Shown: positions 49,021 through 62,700, numbered from the stretch's first letter. The stretch is DNA of 64,000 nt from Pogona vitticeps (GCF_051106095.1 NC_135794.1:25546747-25610746), one strand, 5' to 3'. The notes: a model not told the origin generated them from the letters alone. A program made the numbers and translations.

Positions 49021-52000
49021 CTACTGCTGATAGGATGAAGTTGCATAGGAATCGTCCTCCCTGTCCTCTCTGTTGAAGAAAAAGAAATATATGGCAATAA
49101 GCAAGCATTAATTTATCCCAACCAATTTAAGATGACTTAAAAGTAAATCACTTCAAGGCTGCTATAGAAATGTTATTATGTGGAGCAAAAAATTTTGAGC
49201 AACAGCAATATACAGAATATATCCTTAATCAAAATCTCATGATGGTGCAGCAACTGTTCAATCTGTGTAAAGATACCACACTGCTGGAAGGTATTGTTTC
49301 TCTGTGCCAGCTACAGTATACTATTTTGGTATGGAATGGTAAAGAGTCACATGCCACTATGCTGGGCTGTTCATATGCTTCACCAGTGCCCATAATCAGT
49401 TTGTTACGGGGGATGCCCTTCAAGATGTCAGGATGCTTCTAACGTTAAATATCACAGAATGCTTCCCCAATCTTCATGTTAAAGCTGCTTTTTTGGATAA
49501 TTTGACTCTCATAGTACATAAAAAAGGAATAAATTCTTAGTAGGAATATATAATTCAAATCAGCGCTCAGGAATTTCAGTGATGATGGTTGAGAAATAGG
49601 GTGGTACTTCAGTGGATAACTTACTCTCTAAAGCTTTGGTTATTATTTATTCATTTAAAGCTTTCTATATGTGCTAAAATAAATAGGTGAATAAAACTTT
49701 ACCTGTGATCCTCAACTTTTAGTTTCTTTGCTGCTTGTTTAGATAACTTAATCTGCAAATCCAGTCTATGTAAAAAATCTTTGGCAGACAATTCTTCAGG
49801 TGGAAAAATCTGATTGTCCGGCTCTGGAGGACTGGGTGTAGAATCATCTTCTTGAACTGTCACTTGTCCTTCACAAGAAGAGGGACTATCAACTTCATTT
49901 TCAGGAGACTCCAGTGCATTAAATCCATTAAACATCAACGGCTTATCAGATATAATGGGGATGTTCAATGTTTTCCTCAGAAATATACAGTCATTTGTGA
50001 ACAGTTTATTTGCCCTTTTTATTTGTTCCATCTGAAAGAGATCAAAAACATTTTACTGATGCAAGTCAAGCAAATATCACAGTAGCCACTACTTTTCCAC
50101 AACTGTCTTCCTTGTGACTCTTTTTTATTCAATTATACACTCAGTTGTTTGTCTCTTCTTTCAAAACATATACAGAAAATGTATTTTCAATAATAATGTC
50201 ATCCTTTATATTCCCAATTGATATCCCTTACTTTTCCATCCATATGCCAAGTAACTCCTCACATAATTAAAATGAAAGCGATCCTACTAACTCGTTCAAG
50301 AGAATAGCTGAGGCTCAACTATACTACCCCTTAGTAACACAAAACTGCTGTTATGGCAATAATAAAATGTTATACATCACAGTCATGGAATTAGACTGAG
50401 ATTCATCTTGAATCTCTGGTGAGCGTTCCAACATTTTCACTCTTTGCTATTAGATGAAAAACCATTTTCTGCTGGAGACATTAAATATTTAACTTTAAAG
50501 AATGAGGTTTTGGAAAACACATTGAAATTGCTGTTTTGAATTCCCATGAGACCCTGACATTAAACTGGGGTTTGGTGAGGCAGGTGTTCTGTTTAATAAA
50601 AGTATCTTGATCTAAATCAAGTTGCAAGCGCCAGAATGAGTAGATGAGTAGTAAATGCATTTTCACCAGTAATGACTTATTCAGCAACTGACTCTGTGAG
50701 TCTGCTGGAACTGGGACTAGCAATTGGACTTAGTCCATAATACATGATTTAACTCTGAGGCCACAAAATTTTTCCATACATGAGAGATCTGAAGAACTGC
50801 AATGCACTAAAAACCATAATATTTACTTTGAGATATTCGTTGTCAGTACTGTACAGCAGGATGTGGTCAACACAATTTCATAAATTATGAAAGCAAAGTA
50901 AACTCTGTCACCAAGATTCTTGTTCCCTCCAGCTTTTCTATAACATGTTTAGAAATATGGCCTTTTAAGAGCCAGGAAAACAACATGTGGAGCAGAAGAA
51001 ATAATGACAAACAGAAGTAAGAACAGTTGTATGATCTGAGGTACAGAAGACTATCTTCCTGTTAAAGCAGTGGTCCCCAACCTTGGGTGGGCCTCCAGAT
51101 GTTCTTGGACTACAACTCCCAGAAGCCTTCACCACCACCTCTGCTGGCCAGGATTTTTGGGAGTTGAAGTCCAAGAACATCTGGAGGCTCAAGGTTGGAG
51201 ACCACTGTGTTAAAGGACCAGTGTGAACAAGGCCATTCTGGTGCACAAAACAGCCCAAGGGACAGACCCCAGAATCTGTCACAAGATTACCAAAACAAAA
51301 ACCCTAACAGAGAACTGGATCTCTGGTAGCTGCACACACTGAAGTCTTGGGGTCCACTTGTGCACTACTCCTCTGAGCCTTGCTTCCACAAGGCATCACA
51401 ACTTACAGCAGGCCACATCAGCCGACCTATGCATTTAGACAAAGTTTTAAATAATTCAGGCTCAAGACAGCACAATCCAATGTGAAATGAGAAACTGTGT
51501 AACACACACCACTTTCCACTTCTCGGGGCCTGTCTTTCATCTCGTTTCATTCAACCGTTGACTGCACTGTGCTATCCTATGCTGAAGAGGCCAGCTACAC
51601 TTTTGCTCCTAAAGCAGAAGGCACAAGAGGAGGCCAAACCCCCAGACCTTATACTGTGTGTGTGTGTGTAATCCTTTTCTTAGGCCAACCCAAAAAGGTG
51701 GCAAAAAGTCTGCACACTTCCAAAGATGACTCTCTCTATTCACCAGCAATTGAGTTCAGTATCCGGTTGTGGAGTCAAAGGTTGGGAGTTCGAAACCCCA
51801 CCATGCCTCCTGTGAAGTAGAAACAGCCTGTGTGGCCTTGGGCAAGCTGCACCGTCCCAGTTCACCCCTAGAAGAAGGGAATGGGAAACCACTTCTGAGT
51901 TTCTTCTACCTGGAGAATCCCAAAAAGGGGCTCCATAAGTCAGAGTTGACTAGACAGCACATGATGATGATGATGATGATTACAAAAGGCATTGTCCCAG

Positions 52001-53020
52001 AATGGGTTCTGCCACTTGTTTTCTGCCCACGTGGACACTCTCCTGCTTTTGCGGTTCCTGGGAATTCAAAATCATCCCAAGTTTTATTCCTTCCTAGATG
52101 CTGGGAATTGTATGCAGTCACTCTGTGACAGCAGAGGAGACCTACTCTGCACATGCTCAGGCACACTCTCTCCTCTGTATCCACAACCTGCTGGGCAATG
52201 AATCGCCACTGGCCCTCCATGAATAAAAAAACTCTCAGTACAGTGAGCCAGTCAGGCAATCTCTGCTGCCTTAAATACTGTACAGTACAAATAAATAAAT
52301 ACTGTAATAACCTTAAGATGAACATTCTTGCTTCTCAAGGGAGAGATGGCCAAGCTCAGGCCTGTTCCTATCCCACCCCGTTCATGAGCCTTAAGAGACA
52401 GGTACCGTTATTTCCCTGGGGGGGGGGAGGTGGCACTCTGCATATGCTCAGGGGGGAGAACTGCTGTCAACCCACAACTTGATGGAGGAGCTGAAGAGGG
52501 CGATGAAAGGAGCGGGGGAAGAAGAGGGGGATCTCTGCACATGCTCAGGGGACAGACCGAAGGCACTGGACAGGAGTCACGGGGGGGCCGCGAGGGGCCA
52601 GTCGGGAACTCTGCACACGCTCAGAGGAGCGTCGACAGCCCTCTTGCGGACCGCCCGCAGGGGCCTGAAGAGCGGGCGGGGGGGAGCTGGCTTGCTTGGC
52701 GGGCGCACTCTGCCCATGCTCGCGAGCGGGAGGAGGCGAAAGGCCGGGGCGGCCGGACTCACCGTCACTCCGTACTTGAGGGCGAGGCCCTGGAGGGTGT
52801 CGCCGGGGCTGAGGCGGTGCTCCGCGTAGCGCTCGGCCAAAGGAGCCGCCACGCTGGCCGTGCTGCCGTACCAGCGGGTCTTGGTCCGGGCCAGGCTGAT
52901 GAGGGAGAGCTCGGCCTCCTCCTCCGCCGCCGCCTCGGCCCCGAAGGAGGAGGAGGAGGAAGGAAGCGGCTCCTCCCGCAGGGACGGCCCGCCGGGCGCC
53001 GCCGGCAGGAACTCCGCCAT
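49021..53020 (-). CDS. LYSMD2: LYSMD2, LysM domain-containing protein 2 (complete, 3 coding exons)
   Basis: Coding exons in transcript order are 53020-52763 (86 codons), 50031-49703 and 49069-49021, which join in phase to 636 nt, 211 aa (human 215). The start MAEFLPAAPGG precedes an acidic, serine-rich segment, then AELSLISLARTKTRWYGSTA. A single LysM domain (about residues 68-115) spans the exon 1/2 junction: EHRLSPGDTLQGLALKYGVT joins MEQIKRANKLFTNDCIFLRK. There is no signal peptide or membrane segment, so it is intracellular. The second half carries LSAKDFLHRLDLQIKLSKQA, AAKKLKVEDHRED and the end SYATSSYQQ, against SPYATSLYHS in human. LysM folds bind glycans in other proteins; the role of vertebrate LYSMD2 is not established. 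Confidence 0.95.
51068..51207. mobile_element. hAT-type fold-back MITE with intact target duplication
   Basis: 140 bp, beginning CAGTGGTCCCCAACCTTGG and ending with the inverted arm (...CAAGGTTGGAGACCACTG). The inner arms 'cttggactacaactccc' and 'gggagttgaagtccaag' also pair, so almost the whole element folds on itself. The 8-bp direct repeat 'tgttaaag' flanks it exactly (51060-51067 and 51208-51215), the target length of hAT transposases. It lies in LYSMD2 intron 1 and encodes nothing. Confidence 0.92.
51775..51975 (+). mobile_element. tRNA-type SINE ending in ATG microsatellite
   Basis: 'gggagttcgaaacccc' resembles a B box. It is followed by 'tgtgtggccttgggcaagc', 'gggaatgggaaaccacttc' and 'cataagtcagagttgac', and it ends in (ATG)n. 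This is a familiar squamate SINE body that differs from the Sauria-type copies. It lies in LYSMD2 intron 1. Confidence 0.6.
52144..52723 (+). promoter_or_regulatory. Five-copy array of an NRF1-like 17-bp motif
   Basis: Copies of ACTCTGCACATGCTCAG or close variants lie at 52144-52160, 52435-52451, 52532-52548, 52608-52624 and 52707-52723, all in the same orientation. The sequence between them is not repeated. The core resembles the NRF1 recognition palindrome TGCGCATGCGCA with changed bases. They lie in LYSMD2 intron 1, 40-620 bp downstream of exon 1. Confidence 0.6.
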
Positions 53021-53400
53021 GGCCCCGCCGTCCCCCTCAGCGGCCAGCGCCTCGGCTCCGTCTCCCCCTCGCCTTTGCCCTCGCTCGGGCCCCGGCGCTC
53101 ATGGCCGCCGCCTTCTCGTTTCGGTTTCCCTCAGACAGACTCTCCGTGGGAAGGGAGGGGGAGGGGGAGGAGGGAGCAAAAAAGGCGGGAAAAAGGGGCC
53201 GACGGCGAGGGCGCGCGCCAGCCACGGCCCACTAAGGTAGGGGGCGGGGCGCCAGTAGCGGTGGGAGGAGAAAAAGAGCCAATCAGGGCGCTCCTGCTCG
53301 GCCGGCTGGACCCAGCTGCGCCTGCGCCGAGTGGCCTGCGCCTGCGCCCTTCGCCTTTGACGCCTGAGGGGGAGAGAAGAAATAGCAGCCGCAGCCTAGT
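52560..53400. promoter_or_regulatory. CpG island, probable LYSMD2/TMOD2 bidirectional promoter
   Basis: GC- and CpG-rich sequence spans LYSMD2 exon 1 and its upstream flank. Upstream of the LYSMD2 ATG there is a GC box GGGGCGGGGC (53241-53250), a CCAAT box (53279-53283) and two GCCTGCGCC-type repeats (about 53315-53328 and 53335-53348). In human, TMOD2 starts within a short distance on the other strand. The same arrangement is inferred here, but no TMOD2 coding exon is in the window. Confidence 0.5.
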
Positions 53401-56309
53401 GTTCTTCGGGAGAAGCAGCGGCTTTGGAGGACTTGGTGGTTTTTTCTCCCTCACACTTCAAGGGTTTCGTCCTCCAGTCACGGCCTTTGAGACACGGTGG
53501 TCTCTGGGTGTATGAGGGCAGAGTTGAGGCCTCAGGTCTGCTCTCTTGGGGCCCCACCACCGCCACCACCAGAAAGGAGAGGGTGCATCCTTGGGCCTCC
53601 AGTGGTGCCAAAGAAGGGTCCTTTCGGGCAGCCCTGCATGTGGACGACGGCCTTCTCGTCAGAGAGGGAGGGGGGGGTGTTCAGAAACGTGGCTGCTCCG
53701 TCTCCACCCACCCACCCCACGAACTTCCTAAATTCTCCCCCAGCAAAAAGAGTGCATTTCCATTCCTGGAAGCCTCCCTCCCCCCCCCCACAGGCACATA
53801 CACATCTCCAGAGAAATGCAGTGCAACTGAGAAACAACTGGCAGACACCCCTCCTTGACTCCAAGAAAAGGTTGCCTTCTTTGAACCCTGACGGTGGAAG
53901 CTCCTTATTTGTGGGTGCAAATGCCACAGATATTGGTGTCAGAAAACGACGCTGGAACTGCTCACATGGACCAACCCTGCTTGGTATCCTTGCTTCCCTG
54001 CAGTGAGCTCAAGGCGTAAAATGTGGACTGCATCCTCACAACAATCCCATGTGGTCAGAATGAGAGCCTGACGAGTTGAAACTCAGCTGGCTGAATGGAG
54101 ATTTGAACTCAGGTCTTTGCATCCCTATCCAATGCATCAACTGTTATCAACTGGGCACACTCAAAGCCTTTCTAATTAGGCTTGTGGGACCAAAGACAGC
54201 ACAACCCTTCTGGCCTTGATTCACCCTACATCTAAGAAGATGGAGATGTTTAGTGGCTGAAGGACAAGGCAGAGCTGCAGAAACAGGAAGGAGGAGTTGG
54301 GGAGGAGGAAGCTGGAGAGGCTCAGGTCTGTGAAAATGAAAGAATAAATTCACAACCTCCATATACTCTCACTAAATGGCCCAGCATCCAGTTTTGCTGC
54401 TACATGTTTGCTGGTTCTAAACGCACAGTAACATTCCCAATTTTGTGCAGCAACACAGAACCCTCTAGGCCCAAACAGTATGTAAATTAATGTTTGGCAT
54501 AGGTTTGCATTCAGCCAGTTAACACAATATACAGTTTGCTCTTGCCTTGATTCAGCTCATGATTTTCATTCAGCCTTGATGTTTTTGTCTGTAATACCAG
54601 GGTACATTTAGAGGGGATGATAAACTGGGGCTGGAGAGGGGAGGGTGTAATTGGCAACCATGATAGAAAACAGATACCCTGAGAAATGCAGCCAGGCAGT
54701 GGAGGGCTTGAAATACAGAGCTAGATGACTGACATCGTGGATTCCTCATCCAGTTTTAATTTGGTATTGCCATGTACTGCTTTTAGTGATGGTATCCTTT
54801 CAGTTTAAGTGAATAATACCAATGTTTTGCATCTAGAAGATTTGAAGCAATTTAATGTGCAATGCCATGCCAGAGCTACAAGAGCCCTGTCAGTAGGGAA
54901 GATCCTATTGCAGATGTAGGATTGGTCTGCATGTGTCCAGGACAGGCAAACTCCATTTTTTTAAAATAGCTATTATGTAGGGTGGGAGCAGATTTGGGTT
55001 GTGAAGAATTTTCTAATCCTTTTCCCACTGTGAGATGGCTCTGAAAGAATCTTGCTTTTTTTTTTTTTTTTGAAAGTCAGGCATTAGCATTTTGCTTGAT
55101 AACATTTGCCTGCACACTGAATTGGTTACTTCTGTTTTAGTCATAATACAATATGGTGGATTATATCTTTGTCATGAGGTGTGGAATATTCATTAAGTAG
55201 AGCAAATAAATGAAGACATGGCAAACCCGTGAGAATTAAGTGATCTGCTCCATCATGCAGGTTTGAAATAACAGTCTTGCATGTAATCAGAAGGGGAAGG
55301 TGTTAAGGAAGTCTGGATACAGGGCTGTGTCACAGAAACAATTCTTACAAAAATACATGTGTGACAAAGCATAGTTTTCATTGTTTGTGCTGAGCAGATA
55401 AACAAAATCAAAATTCAAAGCAAGATAATAGAATTTCTGCTCCCTGATTTACAAATAGATATTTAAGCAAAATATTTGAGCTTTCATCTTCTTCAGTTGC
55501 CCTGATATATACGTATGTATTCATTTCTGTTCTTCATAAATTTGGAGAAGTGACTTAGTAGAATAGGAGCAATATAACATTATTATATTATGCAAGCATA
55601 ACAGAAGAGCAGGGGAACTGGTGGTGTGGCAGATGTTTCCTAATTGCTAATTGTAGCTAGTTCCCTTAGTTCCCTGTAAATCCATGGAGGGGTGAAACTG
55701 ATCAAATGAGAATTACAAGCAGCTTCTGGTTTAGCTGATTTCTTTCCCCAAGGAAAACTAAAAATAAAATGTTCCTGAATGTACTAAATAACAGAGTTTA
55801 AGCAGTTTAAAGAAATAATTTTCACACTACAGTATCTAGCTATAAAAGTCCTTTTTGACATGGGGTTGCCAGAACCACAGACTACATTAAATATGGCTGC
55901 ACCATTGAGGTATGATGACATTACAATGCTTGTTATGTTATTTTTAGCCTCCATCTTATATTTATAACTGCGATTTGCCAGTATACAGTCCAAGAAATAT
56001 TTTTAAATTAGTCTGGAATGCAAAATATTTCTTATTATTAGATTGTTTATTTCACAATGTCCTAAACAGGACATTCTTATTCTGTATTTGTTTACTGTTT
56101 CTGAAAGCTGCAACTTCTCTGTTGACCAAAACACTTTGTATCACAGTGCTAAAAGAATACACTGCTGTTTGTGAGACTGGAAATCCTCTCAATGGAGTAT
56201 TTGAGTAAGTCACTGCTAAGCTGATGCCATCTGTACTCTGTCTCCATGTACAATAATTAATCCCAACATTTCCATGCTCTGTTCCAAGACCACTGTGAAA
56301 AGTATACAA

Positions 56310-56380
56310 CAGTTTATTTATGTATTTATTTTATTTATATCCCGCCTATTTGGTCAACTAAGGACCACTCTAGGCGGCTG
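56310..56380 (-). mobile_element. LINE/SINE 3' tail fragment
   Basis: (TTTA)n is followed by 'tatatcccgcctatttgg' and 'ccactctaggcggct', the reverse complement of the same reptilian 3' tail seen at 22385-22460. Confidence 0.55.
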
Positions 56381-59300
56381 ATATCCTAGAGTCAGACTAT
56401 AAACTGAATAGCTTAAAGAAGGTGTTTTAAGTCATATTGGTAGTATAGCCAGGAATGCCTCTATGGAAAAAAAAATCTCTCCTGCTCCTTCAAACCTCAA
56501 AGTGAAGTTTAAAATCAAAATGTGTCAAGTCCACAACTTATTTTTAAATCTGATTATTAAATTAGACACTTAACCAGTATAATGATTGTATTTTCAAATT
56601 CATGTCCTAGTTTGCATTGCTTACTGTGAACTCCTCTTACAGTAAGAAAACTACTTGTGATGAAGTACGTATGGGTGTGTTAATAGTTTCTCCAGTGTGA
56701 TATACTCCCTGTTTTGGTTTCAGCTCCCTTGATCCACTACTGTCCACTATTCTTGCTTACCATGATGAAAGCTGGAGTACACCGTAGGAAAGGCTGTGGA
56801 TACCTTTAAATGAGCCTGCAGACACTCATTTTCTTCCCTTCTCATAAATCTAGATCTAAGGTTCACCTAGTTTCCACATACAGCTATATTTCCCAACAGT
56901 CCTTGTAGAGACTAACTGGCTGTTAAGCCAGTTTACACTGTCCAGTGCATGTAAACTTACACTCTCTCATAAAGAATATATCTTGTACACCAAGCATCTC
57001 TCCCAAGCTTAGCCACTTCTTGGAGAGAAAAAAAGACTGAGGTAGCTCAAAAATAAACTGTTACATCAATATTAAGGCTGAGAAAATGGAGCAAAAGGAA
57101 CCGGCACTTTAATTAAGTGCTCTGGTGTTTGAATAATACAGAAGGACTGAGTAAAATTCTCTGTTGTCATGACAACATCATATCTTGATGTTCTGGGTGC
57201 ATTTCTCTCTCTCCCTGTCTTTGTGCTTCTTCCCCAAAGCTTCTGGTATATGGTTATATGGTGAATTAATTTCATGACTATGCCGTAAATATAGAGTAAA
57301 TGTTCTTGGGATATCCTTAGAACAACAATAACAATAAAGGTAGCTAAAAATAGAAGGAAAAATCACAATGGCATGCAGAATATATCATTAATCTCTGCTA
57401 TAAGGAGAACATGTTCTTTTAATTAGTAATCATGTGGAAGTAAGTGCTTTCAAGAATCCAAAGCATTTCACTTGCACTATCTTGTATTTTTTTCCAATAC
57501 TGTACTACCAAAGAGAAGTGAGGATACAATGATTTTCCTAAGCTACTTAAGCACTTCATAGCAGAGCGATTTCCTAACTTCTCGTTCAGCCTCTTAGCCA
57601 CTGGAGTCTAGTGACTAAATTATATTTGCTGCTTATTTAGCAGGGGAAGGAGTTTTAGGTTGAGGAAGGAATTAGACATTGCTGAGATTTCTAGATCAGC
57701 AGTACAAAATAAAATACATTGTGTTTGTGGAGAAATTGGCCTGAACTGGTATCAAACATGACTCTGTTCTTCAAAAACTGATGTAAAGACCCTAATGATT
57801 GGTAATAACATGGCAGAGGCAATAACATAAAAAAAAGTTGTAACTGTCAATGGCACATGTTTGAGACTTGCCCCCACTACTCTGGTGTGTGTACTATGCT
57901 GGCAAAACTGGTAGAGAAGATGAATGGATTGAATGACTCTGACAGTGATGTGAGCAGTATACTTGGTAAATGAAGGTGGGAAATGTACTGAATGTAGATC
58001 TGGATCTGGATCCTTTTGCTGTGCATTCACATAATGTTTAACCTTAAAAAGTCCTATGATCTAGAGATATGGCTGTGTAAAGTCTGACAGGCAGTTTTTC
58101 AAAGATTTTTCCCTGTCAGAAAAAAAATGCTGAGCTTGGTATTTGTGTTAGAAATGCAATATCTCTCACCCATGTGATCACTGTTTAAACAGAACAGTTG
58201 TTCCCAATGTCTGATAAAAATTCTTGTTAACAAACCAAAAAGACTTTGTTTAGGTCAGATATGAATCAAAGGTTTATTTAGAGAGAGGCAACGTGGAACT
58301 AGGCTATCCTGAAAGTAGACTTTTAGCTAAAAGGGTGAGGGCCTTTGTTTTAACTAAATACTTGTAAATATATAAAGACACTAGCCAGCAGAAAATGGAC
58401 TTCAGATCTGTTGCTCAAAAATATGCTTCTTACTTGCTATTCAGATGCTAGAAATTAATATTCTTATCTAGCAGAATCCAATGATATACTGTACTTCCAC
58501 TGGATTCAGCTGCTTCTTCCAGATCAATAACCCTTTGTTCTGGACATCTGTGTTATTAAGTACTGTATATTAGCTATTAAAGTGATGTTACTCCCCCTAG
58601 TGGGGAGTGGACAAAGATTACACAAGATGTATAAATTGAATTACTGTACAGTATTGTAGATGCTACAAGAGAACATGTTTGTCCTTCACTTCTAAACTAT
58701 GTTCACTGTAGTTGGTGATGCAAATGGGAAGGCAGATTGACAAGAAGAAATTAAAGAGGTAGACATAAAAGCCATAATCATAAACCTGGGCTGCAGCCGG
58801 CCTTCTACAGTGCAAAGGATTACTCTGAACATTCCCAGTGCAATAGGTTAGTATCTAAAACTGCAAATGTAGACATACTATGTACAGTACTGGGCATTGC
58901 ATTACAGAATATTGTTAGAGAGCCTGAATCCAGTTGGTGGTCCCCACTAGACCCAAAGAATCAATGGGACTTGCATATGAGTGGACTCACCATTTAGTAC
59001 TTCATTCAGTGGGCTTACTCTGTCTGGTATTACCAAATGGATATAGATGATCACTAATAGAATTTGCTATGACATACCGTAGTTATTCATGTGTAATATT
59101 CTGTTGATCTGCACTGAGCAAGATGTTCAAGATGAAGCATTGAGGAGGACCGAAGTATGATGTTATAGCCACTGTACAGTCTCTCCTTGGTTTTTTGTTG
59201 TCCTGCATTTAATTGTATTGAATGTTGTTTCATGCTGATCAAAGTTTCTGCCCAACCACTCTTTTTAGCCCCCTCTTCACATAAATGCACGTCTTTCCCT

Positions 59301-59649
59301 TGCATTTGTTCATTCATTCTGTTTCTTAACGATATGCTTCTCACTGGCCTGGTGGTGCTACTGCAGGAAAAACAGGCAAGTGTTATATTTGATCAATCTT
59401 TGAAGCAGTTTGTGTTGTGATCCCTATACCGTGAGCTGCTTGTCCTGTCCACCTGAAAAAGCTGTACCTACATTTCAAAGCTGACATAATAACCTATGGC
59501 CAGAAAATATCAAAGCAAGATAGTATATTTTAAAATTTGTGTATATTTTGCACCTAAGCGTTCCTACCTTCAGCTTCGATGTGTTACAAGCTGTCAAGTT
59601 ACATCTGGCTTATAGCCATCCTAATAGCAGTTTCAAGGCAAATGTGATG

Positions 59650-59790
59650 TTTGAGGAGTGTTTTTTCACCTGTGCACTTGCACCACACCCCTGCCAAGTT
59701 TCCATGACTGAGTTGGGATTCAAATACAGGTCTCTTGAGTCATAGTCCATCACTCTAGCTACTACACCACACGTGTACTCCCAGGCAGCT
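59650..59790 (-). mobile_element. tRNA-type (MIR-like) SINE relic
   Basis: On the minus strand it reads 'gtggtgtagtagctagagtg' (A-box region), then 'ctgtatttgaatccc' (B-box-like) and a downstream body. It is old and truncated. A related plus-strand piece, 'gggtgaccttggacc' with 'gagttgtgaggataaaatc', lies at about 31980-32043. Confidence 0.6.
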
Positions 59791-62700
59791 TAAAGCAATT
59801 TTTTAAAAATCATTTTAAAATAGCATAAATATTTTAATTCTATTTCTAAAGCACTTTGTATCATTAGGTGCTATGCAGAAATTAAAAAGAAACCAATATA
59901 GTCTGCTACTAGTTTACAATCTAAAAATGATAAGATTAACACTTAAACTAGGTCTCTTCAGGCCAAATAGTTTGAACATTTGCTAGGGAGTGGTGTGTGT
60001 GTGTGTGCGCGTGTGTGCAGACAGACCCTCATTAAGACCAACTGCTATTCTTTTGTTTGTATTCATATGCGCTTCTGAAAGGAACAAGGATACAAATGTT
60101 TAGATGCTACTGTTTTAATCTGCTGTATATAATCAGAAAGTGGTCCAGTACCACAAACAATCCAAACAGTTGCTTACATGGCAGTGGCCCGAGACAGAGC
60201 AGGGACAGCATCTAAGTAGGGCAGGAGAGGTAGTAAATTTAGGACATTCTGAGCCAGAGCACTGGTCCATCAAGCTCACTACTGTCTACGTTTCTTGTGA
60301 GATGTTCTTTTGTACAGCTAATACTTGAGATCTTTCTTCTACAGCTAAAGATGAAAAGAATACTTAGGTAGCCAGGATTGGTACCATAACATGCATTTAA
60401 TCTGTGTACCCATTTCAGCTGTCTTCTTAAAAAACATGAAGTAAACGGGGAAGGAGGTTACGTCAGTACTTTGTCATATGGGGAAAGAAACTGTTTTAAA
60501 AAAGCCAGTTTTTATTTGTGTTTTTAGGATGGAGCTAAACAAAGCCACTAGATTACTATGATAGTAGCTTAACCAAAAACAACATAAAGCATTCTTCTTG
60601 CCAACAGAAATTGATTTTTAACAAAAGGGCAGGTAGACAGTTATAGAAGGTAATGGAGAAAATTGCACAGCACTGGAACAACCAAGAATTTTCAGGAAGA
60701 AACTATTAGAGAAGATTAATGTACACATCAAAGGAGAAAGAATGGCCTTTATTTGCTCAGTTATTCTGCTTCTCAGAGTAAGTCAAGGAAAGTGATATGT
60801 TTTGATTAAAGCAATTTCATGGCAGACATAAATGTTAAAACCATCATTTTTCTTTATATTAATGTAAAAGAGCTATTTTATTTCTGAAATTTTGTAAAAA
60901 TCAAATCTTAGGTGTAACTGCATGACTGGAAAATATCCTGATTTGTCCTTCAAGTGACAGCTTTGGTCATAAAAGGCAGATATTATAAATAGGACTACCA
61001 CAGAGTTAAATAAATATTAGCTGAGTAATGATAGAGGTTTGAATCCAAAATGTTTTTCAGATCAATTTTCCTTACATGTAAGTAAAACAATATATTTGAA
61101 GAAAATAGGAGCTTTGTTTTGTGGGATATGTGTATGTGTCACAGCAGACGCAAAAAGCATTGTTTTTATAGATGACTGAAGTGGGAACAAGGCAACACTG
61201 GCTAGCCCCAATTTTTCTTATGTACTTGCATAAAAACCCATTAACAACCAGAACACCTTTTTAATCAATAATTAATTAGGTAAGACTGTAGTCCAAAATA
61301 GACTTAGAAGAGAGTGACTCCAATCAAAAACTTTTGGAGTTACTAGTGAGTAGACACACATAAGATTGCAATATGAATTCTGCAGTCATGATCATGGTAT
61401 CTTTATATACTTTTATATAGCGCAGTGGTGCAGGAAAATAGCTAAGCTGTAGAAAGACTGCTTTCAGTAAAAATGGTTTGAAAAAATAATGCAGCCTTGT
61501 GACCAAAGATTTATTAAAATTGCTATGGCTACATGTAGGCCCCCAAACCTTTGGAAACTGTTTTTGCAACATTTTTCTTTTGGAAGACATACATTCAGAA
61601 CATTCCTGGGGCAGAAATACTTGCTTTACTCCTGCAGGCCATTCTCTGAAAAAGCCAACCTTCTTTCGCAGTGACCTGCCAAAGATATGATTCACTACCC
61701 ATACCTCATGGAGCAAAACTCCTCTAAAAAGTTAGCTGTGAACTACATTTAAGAATTTAAGAAGAATCTGCTGGATCAGACTAGAGATTATGAAAGCAAG
61801 CATTCTGTTCTCACAAGGTCAACTACATGCCCCTAGAACCAGAGGGCAGTAGTACTTATGTTCCCCAAGGGACTGGTGTAGTCAGAGACCTACTGTTTCT
61901 GATGCTGGAAGTACTATATAGCCATCATGACTTTTAGACTTTCATAGCCATATTTCTATTTACAGAAGTGAGCACCAAGGAATTGCCCATCTGGCGTGGT
62001 GGTGGTGGGGAATGGGTGAGCTGTTATCAGCTCAGAGGTTTTCAAAAAGCAGCTGGAGAGCAATGTTTATGCAGTTATTGGATCAGGACTGCACTGTGAA
62101 CTGGGTTAGAAACCTTTGTTCATGACCAAGTTCTTTGCATTCACTTTCTGTTTTCAGTAATAACTACTGACCAGTTCTATCTGAAGATTCCCAAACAGGA
62201 TGGTCCTCTGTATTTGATATTCAAAGGTATACTACTTCTGTTCTTGAACTTCTGTTCTGTTTCAATAAGACATTAAATCGGATGGATTTAGACCCCATTA
62301 TATTTGTTTTATTTCTTTTAAAAGTCATCTGAGTTAGCAACCATCTTCATTTCTTGCAGTCATACATTTCTTATGGAGCTGCCTGAAGGATGCAGAATCT
62401 TCCATAAAGCATAGTTCTAGAGTTCCTAGTACCAATGAACCACGGGAAACTAGATAGTTAGGAAAGTTTATTTACAAAAGTATGAACCAGTGATCAGAAG
62501 TCAACGTTTCATTTACCAGCAGTTTCTTCTCTTGTGGAGCTATGAACATGCAACACCGTTTATTATTCAGTTTCCAAACTGAACATCTTCAAGCATTTAA
62601 CATGTGCTTAGTCATGTGAGGAATCTAAAAATGCATAAATGTGGTATACAATGGCCAACGCAGTTCATGGGAAAACTTCATTAAAAATATTTTTTAAAAA

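Noticed and set aside
52430-53515. 361-codon plus-strand open frame opposite LYSMD2 exon 1
   Set aside because: It is antisense to a well-supported exon, has the composition of CpG-island shadow frames and shows no family similarity.
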